Below, one piece after another: positions 59,601 to 64,000 of a stretch of 64,000 nucleotides of DNA. Positions within the stretch are counted from its first letter, which is position 1. Each line of letters begins with the position of its first letter. Where the stretch lies: positions 261,076-325,075 of the forward strand of contig NZ_WLZY01000002.1 of assembly GCF_010122465.1 (NCBI RefSeq), given 5' to 3'. The notes beneath the pieces were generated by a model. The model ran no database searches, was not told the DNA's origin, and saw nothing but the letters and a program-made list of their open reading frames with translations. Source of the DNA: Phytoactinopolyspora mesophila. GTDB taxonomy: Bacteria; Actinomycetota; Actinomycetes; Jiangellales; Jiangellaceae. The position numbers were made by a program, and so were the translations under genes.

Positions 59601-62600
59601 GCGCAAGCAAGCTCAGTTCTTCGACGACGCGTCCGACGGAGTGAGCGTGTCCGCGGCCAACGATTCCCAGACCGGCGGCACCAGCGCCATCGCCGGCCAG
59701 AACGGCGACTGGGCCTCCTATGAGCCGTACAACCTCGACGGCATCGACCAGCTGACGCTGCGCGCGTCGGCGCTGAGCGACACCACGGTCGAGGTACGCC
59801 GCGATGCACCGGATGGCGAACTGCTCGGCACCGCCGATATCGACGGCACGGTGAGCGTCGACCGGGTCGACGGCCCGGACGGATTCGGCAGTGCCGTGCG
59901 GCTCAACAGCTCGGGGCCGCTCGAGTATGTTGAGATGCCCGAAGGCATTGTGAGCGACGTCGACGATTTCACTATCTCCGCCTGGGTGGACTGGAACGGC
60001 AGCCAGACGTGGACGAGGATCTTCGACTTCGGCTCCGGCACAGGGACGTACATGTTCCTCACCCCCAGCGCGGGTGGAACCGGCAACATGAGATATGGGA
60101 TCACCACCTCGGGCGGTGGCGCGGCAGAGAACCAGATCAACGCCCAGCAGCCGCTACCGACCGACGGTTGGCAACATGTCGCGGTCACACAGTCCGGTAC
60201 CACGGGCACCTTGTATCTCAACGGTGAACCGGTCGGCACCAACACCAACATGACGCTCAGCCCGTCCGATTTGGGTGCGACGGAGCAGAACTGGATCGGC
60301 GAGTCCCAGTGGGCGGCCGACCCGTTGCTCAACGGTGCCGTGGACGACTTCAACATCTTCGATCACGCGCTGAGCCAGGAAGAGATCCAGTCGTTGATGG
60401 CGGCGCCGGGTGGTGGCGACGTCGGCGGCGGCAACGTGGCCTGGTACCAGTTCGACGAGGACGGCGGCACGACGGCGCTCGACTCGTCGGCGCAGGAGAA
60501 CCACGCCACCATCGCGGTGTCCGACACGATCGCTTCCTGGGCGAATGTCACCTTCGACCTGGCCGAGACCAGCGGGACGTTCCCGCTGCACCTGGTCTTC
60601 CCTGAGGGCCAGGCCAGGGTGAACTGGATGGAGTTCGGCGACCCGCCGGACGACCCGGGTGACCCGGATGATCCGGAGATGCCGATCTGCGAGGACGAGA
60701 CGGTTGTCGACCGGGACGACTTCGAAGGTGACGGCCTGGACGAGAACCGGTGGACCGTCGTCGAACCGGATGCTGAGAACCTGTCGGTCGAGGATGGGCA
60801 GCTGAACATCCAGACCGTGCTGGGCCGCGACTTCTTCGCCGGCGACGGCACGCTGCCCAACGTCGTCGTTCAAGATTTGCCGGACGGCGCGTGGACCGCG
60901 ACGACCTCGATGAACTGGACGCCGGCTCAGAACTACCAGAACGCCGGGCTCGTGGTGTGGGTCGACGAGGAGCACTATGTGAAGGCCGGCATGGTCCACA
61001 ACAACGGCCGTGCGTTCGAGCTCATCAAGGAGGTGAGTGGCAGTCCGTCGTTCGAGGGCAACGTGAACGTGGGCGGCGACTTCCCGAGTGAGTTCCAGCT
61101 GCGCTATGTGTACGACGGCGACACGCTCGAAGCGCAGTTCTCGGCGGACGGCGACTCGTGGACCAGCATCGGCACCACCGATCTGGGCGGTCTGGACGAT
61201 CCGTCGGTGGGTGTGTACGCCACCAACTCCACCAGCGCGGACGCGACCGAGCCGCCTGTGGCGTCGTACAACTGGTTCTCGCTGGAGTTCGCCGGCGATG
61301 CGGCGGAGCGTTCGGTCAGCGACGACTTCTCCGGCAGCGAGCTGGACGGGTGCCGGTGGGACCGCGTCGTGCGCTACGACACGGATCTGCTGGATGTCTC
61401 CGACGGCGCGCTGCACATCACCACGACGGACCAGGACATCTTCGGCGGAAACAACACGGATCTGCCGAACCTGGTGCTTCAGGAGGCACCGGAGGGTGAC
61501 TGGAGCGTCGAGACGAAGATGCATGCTCCGCTGGAGCGCAACTGGCAGAACGCGGGGCTACTCGTCTACGACGACGATGACAACTACCTGAAGGCCGGGT
61601 TTGTCGCGACGAACCAGCCGGGTGAACCGCGTGCGGTCAGCGCGGAGGTGGTGGCCGAGGTCGGCGCCGCCGCTGAAGTGACGAACGACGCCGCACCGGA
61701 CGACGTCGACGACTGGTGGCTGCGGCTGACCAAGCAGGGCGACACGTACACGTTCGAGTGGCGCCCGGACAGCACAGCCGAGTGGACGACATTCCCGAGC
61801 AGCCCGTCGATCAGCCTGGAGGATCCCGCATTCGGTGTCTATGCCACGGGTAGCTCCTCGCAGCAGGACGACCAGGAGATCACCGTCAGCTGGCAGTGCT
61901 TCGCTCTCGCGGGCGAGGACGAGGACGTGTGCCCCGAATCGGATGATCCGGGTGATCCTCCGGAGGTCTCGGCGGCACTCGATCCGGACGAGCCGGACGG
62001 CGACGCCGGCTGGTACGTCTCGCCGGTGACCGTGACGCTGACGGCCGATGATGGCGCCGACGTGGAGTACCGCCTGGGCGGCGACGAGTGGCTCGAGTAC
62101 GACGAGCCGGTCACCGTGGACGAGGATGGCGAGCACACCGTCGAGTACCGGGCATCGAACGAGTCCGGCACATCCGATGTGGGCTCGGTGTCTGTCTCGC
62201 TGGACCAGGCGCCGCCGGAGACGTCGGCGACGCTCGACGGCGACGAGGACGGCGACGGCTATGTCGGCCCGGTGACCGTGACGTTGGCGGCCGAGGACGC
62301 GACCTCCGGTGTGGGCGAGACGCATTACCGGATGGCCGGCGACGACGAGCCCGTCGAGTACGACGAGCCGTTCGTCGTGATGGGCGAGGGCGAACAGACG
62401 GTGGAGTTCCGGTCGGTGGACGTGGCCGGCAACGTCGAGGAGTGGCAGCAGGTCACCTTCGACGTCGCTCCGCTGGAGTGCCCGGAGCCGGATGACCGGG
62501 AGACCGTCGTCGTAGGCGGTGTGGACAGCGGCGTTGTCAACCGGGACGTGGGCAACGGCTGCACTATCAATGACCTCATCGTCGACCGGGAGGAGTGGCC

Positions 62601-62742
62601 GAACCAGGGCGCGTTCGTCCGGCACGTCCGCGAGGTCACTGGCCAGCTCGTCGACGACGGCGTGATCACCGCCCGGGAGGGCCGGGACATCAACCGCGCC
62701 GCCGCCCAGAACGCCGGCCGCGGATCTCGAGGCTCGGTGTAG
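56665..62742 (+). CDS. Giant secreted multidomain protein: ThuA, PQQ-type sugar dehydrogenase, PKD, CBM6/LamG, concanavalin-like and Ig-like domains
   Basis: This encodes 2025 residues; the start may be ATG 56665 or 56680. A signal peptide covers ~1-38. Approximate domains: ThuA-like 49-267 (GGGFVGLHSTSNMDKTDWPW); glucose/sorbosone dehydrogenase beta-propeller 286-770 (LMGIALDPDFEENNHIYLFY, GDLKFDSEGNLYLSTGD, MGLRNPFGIGID); PKD 774-860 (YQWNFGDGTTSDDPNPTYTY). Then come a sandwich region 862-972, CBM6 halves 981-1060 and 1283-1326 with LamG 1061-1282 between them, two DUF1349/concanavalin-like repeats 1351-1545 and 1552-1748, two Ig-like repeats 1769-1936 and an 80-residue C-terminus. There is no cell-wall anchor motif. 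It probably oxidises or binds glycans outside the cell. The protein is strongly acidic. Confidence 0.93.
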   Translation: MGENAMRRVHRFLLALTATLALLATTIVGAVLPAAVAHDHDGDHDEYEVLFFHLTTGFRHDSIPAAIQAVEELGAEHGFSVTETQDPTVFSDENLDNYAAVVFFTDGENTLNASQRTAFERYIHRGGGFVGLHSTSNMDKTDWPWWSDLMGHAFFANHPPIQSATMHVEDGDHPATAHLGETWEWPDDEWYNFTANPRDAGAHVLLTVDESTYNGGQMGDDHPIAWCNEFDGGRTFYTAIGHSSSHYQDADMRQHILGGIEWAAGVVDGDCGEPREGIPTEAAFEKVALDDNTANPMKMDIAPDGRVFYTELAGTLKVWHPDTQGIGVAGQLDVYRDHENGLMGIALDPDFEENNHIYLFYSDPDSMEVDNTAGGLQRISRFELDPVGETLIMDSEVAILEFPHQRQECCHSSGDLKFDSEGNLYLSTGDDTNPFGSQNFAPIDYRDGRAPWDAGRSSGNTNDLRGKIIRITPLDDPGDEPGLGSTYTVPDDNLFTEANDAYHHLFPNGEYDADLARPEIYVMGLRNPFGIGIDSATDELWIGDVGPDSNPSGGSDPNRGPRGYDSWTKVTEAGNYGWPFCYIAQEPYRQWTFPSGPAGDFYDCENGAVNDSPRNTGLEQLPPATPRTLWYPYCPYTAPPAFPEIPSGNVSGGQNYGCGRAAFMGDVYHFDAGLEAEGKFPEYYDGKPFVIEWERDIIASITMDDGEYVPGSFEEFMFGYRMDDGLRFRKPHDLQFGPDGNMYLIEWGDSFNFGGGGVNPDSGLYRISYVKGGRTPVASASATPDNGQPPLEVSFSSEGSFDPDGEDITYQWNFGDGTTSDDPNPTYTYTEPGVYPVQLVVTDTTDRSSSSSLTITVGNTRPEVTIEFPHHGQIFEWGDEIPYEVTVVDAEEGSTDDGGISCDEVTVQRGLWHSTGESAHVHPGPTQTGCEGVIQTQADADHGEDADIATVITASYTDTGDHPDAQPLTGGVTHLLQPKRKQAQFFDDASDGVSVSAANDSQTGGTSAIAGQNGDWASYEPYNLDGIDQLTLRASALSDTTVEVRRDAPDGELLGTADIDGTVSVDRVDGPDGFGSAVRLNSSGPLEYVEMPEGIVSDVDDFTISAWVDWNGSQTWTRIFDFGSGTGTYMFLTPSAGGTGNMRYGITTSGGGAAENQINAQQPLPTDGWQHVAVTQSGTTGTLYLNGEPVGTNTNMTLSPSDLGATEQNWIGESQWAADPLLNGAVDDFNIFDHALSQEEIQSLMAAPGGGDVGGGNVAWYQFDEDGGTTALDSSAQENHATIAVSDTIASWANVTFDLAETSGTFPLHLVFPEGQARVNWMEFGDPPDDPGDPDDPEMPICEDETVVDRDDFEGDGLDENRWTVVEPDAENLSVEDGQLNIQTVLGRDFFAGDGTLPNVVVQDLPDGAWTATTSMNWTPAQNYQNAGLVVWVDEEHYVKAGMVHNNGRAFELIKEVSGSPSFEGNVNVGGDFPSEFQLRYVYDGDTLEAQFSADGDSWTSIGTTDLGGLDDPSVGVYATNSTSADATEPPVASYNWFSLEFAGDAAERSVSDDFSGSELDGCRWDRVVRYDTDLLDVSDGALHITTTDQDIFGGNNTDLPNLVLQEAPEGDWSVETKMHAPLERNWQNAGLLVYDDDDNYLKAGFVATNQPGEPRAVSAEVVAEVGAAAEVTNDAAPDDVDDWWLRLTKQGDTYTFEWRPDSTAEWTTFPSSPSISLEDPAFGVYATGSSSQQDDQEITVSWQCFALAGEDEDVCPESDDPGDPPEVSAALDPDEPDGDAGWYVSPVTVTLTADDGADVEYRLGGDEWLEYDEPVTVDEDGEHTVEYRASNESGTSDVGSVSVSLDQAPPETSATLDGDEDGDGYVGPVTVTLAAEDATSGVGETHYRMAGDDEPVEYDEPFVVMGEGEQTVEFRSVDVAGNVEEWQQVTFDVAPLECPEPDDRETVVVGGVDSGVVNRDVGNGCTINDLIVDREEWPNQGAFVRHVREVTGQLVDDGVITAREGRDINRAAAQNAGRGSRGSV
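56701..56716. promoter_or_regulatory. Perfect 16-bp LacI-type palindrome inside the signal-peptide codons
   Basis: CTGTTAGCGCTAACAG is a perfect palindrome with the AGCGCT centre typical of LacI-family operators. It lies at codons 13-18 of the giant secreted protein gene, about 100 bases after its likely promoter, where a bound repressor could block elongation. Confidence 0.6.
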
Positions 62743-62743
62743 G

Positions 62744-62836
62744 CGGCGCAGTAGGTCCAGCGGCGCAGTACGTCTAGCGGCGCAGTACGTCTAGTGGCGC
62801 AGTACGTCTAGTGGCGCAGTACGTCTAGTGGCGCAG
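62744..62836. repeat. 17-bp tandem repeat, about 5.5 copies
   Basis: The unit (C/T)GGCGCAGTACGTCTAG starts one base after the stop of the giant gene. Copies 2-5 are identical apart from the first base, and copy 1 has two changes. An 8-base partial copy ends the array. Confidence 0.96.
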
Positions 62837-62871
62837 AGCCCCGCGTGCCCTTCTGGGACGCTCCGCGTATC

Positions 62872-62960
62872 GGTGATCGTCAGTGGGTTGTGGTCGTAGA
62901 GCCGCAGCCACAACGCACTGACGATCACCTCAGCGCGACCACAACGCACTGACGATCACC
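62872..62960. repeat. GGTGATCGT repeat element, copy 3 (duplicated right arm)
   Basis: One left arm (62872-62896) is followed by two right arms (62908-62929 and 62936-62960), stepped exactly 31 bp apart. The stem has one mismatch over 25 bases with the outer arm. The element lies between the giant gene and the second nuclease-like gene, 26 bases from the latter's stop. Confidence 0.95.
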
Positions 62961-62985
62961 AGGGTGGGGTGGGGGGATACGGGCA

Positions 62986-64000
62986 TCAGGCGGCGACCGG
63001 CGCAGCCAGGTACGCCGCTTCGATCTCCGCAAGCACCTCGTGCGGGCAGGCCCGAAGCCGCTGCGGCGAGACTGGAATGACGATCCACCCCTGTGAAGCC
63101 AAGTAGGCACGTCGCTGTTCGGTTCGCTCGTATGCATCGCCACGGCGGTGCCACTCGGCCGAGTCGATCTCGACGATCAGCCGTCGCACCGGCCAGCATG
63201 CGTCGGGTCGCAGCCGCCTAAGTCCAGGGATCAGCTCGTTGAATACCGCCGGTGGTAGGACGTCGGACAGGGCCAGTAAGTCGCGCAACTCGCACTCGGG
63301 CGCCGACCGGCAGCCGGCGACGACGTCGTCGATTGCTCTTCGCGCCAGCGCAGAGCCGTGTCGCGGGCCTTCCTCGAGTTCCCGGACGAGATCCTCTGTG
63401 CTGGCCAATCCGGGTTGAGCAGCTTCGCAGATCAGCGCACGTACAGCGCGGAGTGCGTGGTCGTAGTGGACGCGAGCTCCGGAAGCGGATAGAACCGGTC
63501 GGCCGTTGCTCAAATGAGGCACGGTTCGGGTGACCTCGAGGCCAACGTCTCGTGCGGAATCTAGCGCGGCCCTCGCTAGCGGAGCCAGCGGCACCGTCAT
63601 GTTCGTGGCGACGGCCGGTGAGGCGGGCCCGGGTACCCAGAGCACCGGTTCGGGCAGCCGACGAGTGCACGTGACTCGCACGAAAGCGTGGCTGCTCGGT
63701 CTTGCGGTCGCCGGTACGGCGAGCCGCACATATGGGTCGGTGGGCACGTAGTGCAGACCGTGGCGTGTGCACGCGGCCGCCCCTGTGATGACGGAGGACG
63801 GACCTCCGTAGAGGACAGCGGCGTAGAGGCGGTCGTCGTCGGTGAGTTCGCGGTTGGACGTGGCGTAGACGGCAGGAAGGACGACCTGCCATCGCCGTTG
63901 TTTGATGGCATTCCGGATGGTTGCCCGGCTCAGGCCGGCGGCGCGCGCCTGGGCATGGGTGAGGAGGGCGTACTGGCCGGAAAGCAGTTCTGTCTTCGAG
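62986..64000 (-). CDS. Second AbiEi-like/DUF559-type nuclease protein, 5' truncated by the window edge
   Basis: I read the reverse frame open from the edge (near 64000) to the stop at 62986, ~338 codons. A shorter start at 63747 would drop the N-terminal domain. The N-terminus shows the same AbiEi-like HTH as 49534-50448 (LLTHAQARAAGLSRATIRNAI, then LPAVYAT). The middle shares AGCRSAPECELRDL with it, and the C-terminus has the nuclease-like LIVEIDSAEWHRRGD and RRAYLASQGWIVIPVSP. A palindromic element adjoins its 3' end. The true start lies outside the window. Confidence 0.8.
   Translation of the reverse strand, partial: SKTELLSGQYALLTHAQARAAGLSRATIRNAIKQRRWQVVLPAVYATSNRELTDDDRLYAAVLYGGPSSVITGAAACTRHGLHYVPTDPYVRLAVPATARPSSHAFVRVTCTRRLPEPVLWVPGPASPAVATNMTVPLAPLARAALDSARDVGLEVTRTVPHLSNGRPVLSASGARVHYDHALRAVRALICEAAQPGLASTEDLVRELEEGPRHGSALARRAIDDVVAGCRSAPECELRDLLALSDVLPPAVFNELIPGLRRLRPDACWPVRRLIVEIDSAEWHRRGDAYERTEQRRAYLASQGWIVIPVSPQRLRACPHEVLAEIEAAYLAAPVAA

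Noticed and set aside
62744-62836. CRISPR array
   Set aside because: The repeats are directly adjacent 17-mers without spacers and no cas genes are present. It is a minisatellite.

Overview
The window looks like chromosomal DNA of a high-GC actinobacterium. Supporting signs are strong G/C bias at third codon positions, an AfsR/SARP regulator of 941 residues, an OvmZ-like HTH protein, an RpoD-like second sigma factor, leaderless GTG/ATG starts behind TAnnnT boxes, and actinobacterial-style inositol and sugar ABC clusters. A soil or saline-habitat genus such as Jiangella or a relative would fit, but that is a guess. There is no rRNA, CRISPR array, prophage or classical insertion sequence. One tRNA (Asn-GTT) lies at about 7.9 kb. 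|| Layout. 1-7.9 kb: the 3' part of a biotin carboxylase gene, an HTH protein, a large SARP-NB-ARC-TPR regulator, a DinB-like protein and an alpha/beta hydrolase. 8.3-17.7 kb: a nine-kilobase myo-inositol catabolic operon (Gfo/Idh dehydrogenase, iolC, an aldolase-like TIM barrel, iolB, iolD, iolA/mmsA, iolE, iolG). 17.8-21.2 kb: a reverse-strand carbohydrate operon (TIM-barrel isomerase, DUF993 aldolase-like protein, Gfo/Idh oxidoreductase) with a LacI-type operator in its leader. 21.4-30.5 kb: NmrA-like reductase/AraC, hydrolase-ECF sigma-SRPBCC, a LacI regulator, an RpoD-like sigma factor, an MFS exporter/TetR pair and a PPOX flavoprotein. 30.7-35.0 kb: an ECF sigma factor, a membrane-fused zinc-finger anti-sigma factor and an ABC-2 type exporter in one overlapping operon. 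35.2-40.3 kb: a ribose-type operon (LacI, RbsA, RbsC, RbsB, RbsD) without a ribokinase. 40.5-44.5 kb: GntR, adenosine deaminase, PHP-domain and HAD-like hydrolases. 44.7-55.0 kb: two back-to-back paralogous sugar ABC operons (lipoprotein, two permeases, MsmX-like ATPase), with a nuclease-like gene and its flanking repeats between them, followed by a GntR/UTRA regulator. 56.7-62.7 kb: a 2025-residue secreted multidomain protein (ThuA, PQQ-type sugar dehydrogenase, PKD, CBM6 interrupted by LamG, two concanavalin-like domains, two Ig-like domains). 63.0-64.0 kb: a second nuclease-like gene running off the right edge. || Working together, the genes describe a carbohydrate scavenger. A secreted enzyme acts on glycans, two binding-protein-dependent importers (probably under one GntR/UTRA repressor) take up oligosaccharides, and there are dedicated routes for inositol, ribose or nucleosides, and an unidentified oxidised sugar. 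|| The most unusual layer is not in the genes. Intergenic regions carry several families of long, often perfect inverted repeats (12-28 bp arms). Most contain a GATC core, several have arms duplicated at a fixed 31 or 32 bp step, and several abut stop codons. Both copies of an AbiEi-like/DUF559 nuclease gene sit directly beside such repeats, and one is flanked on both sides by near-identical copies. This resembles the RAYT/REP arrangement but with a different protein family, and it is my main candidate for an undescribed system.
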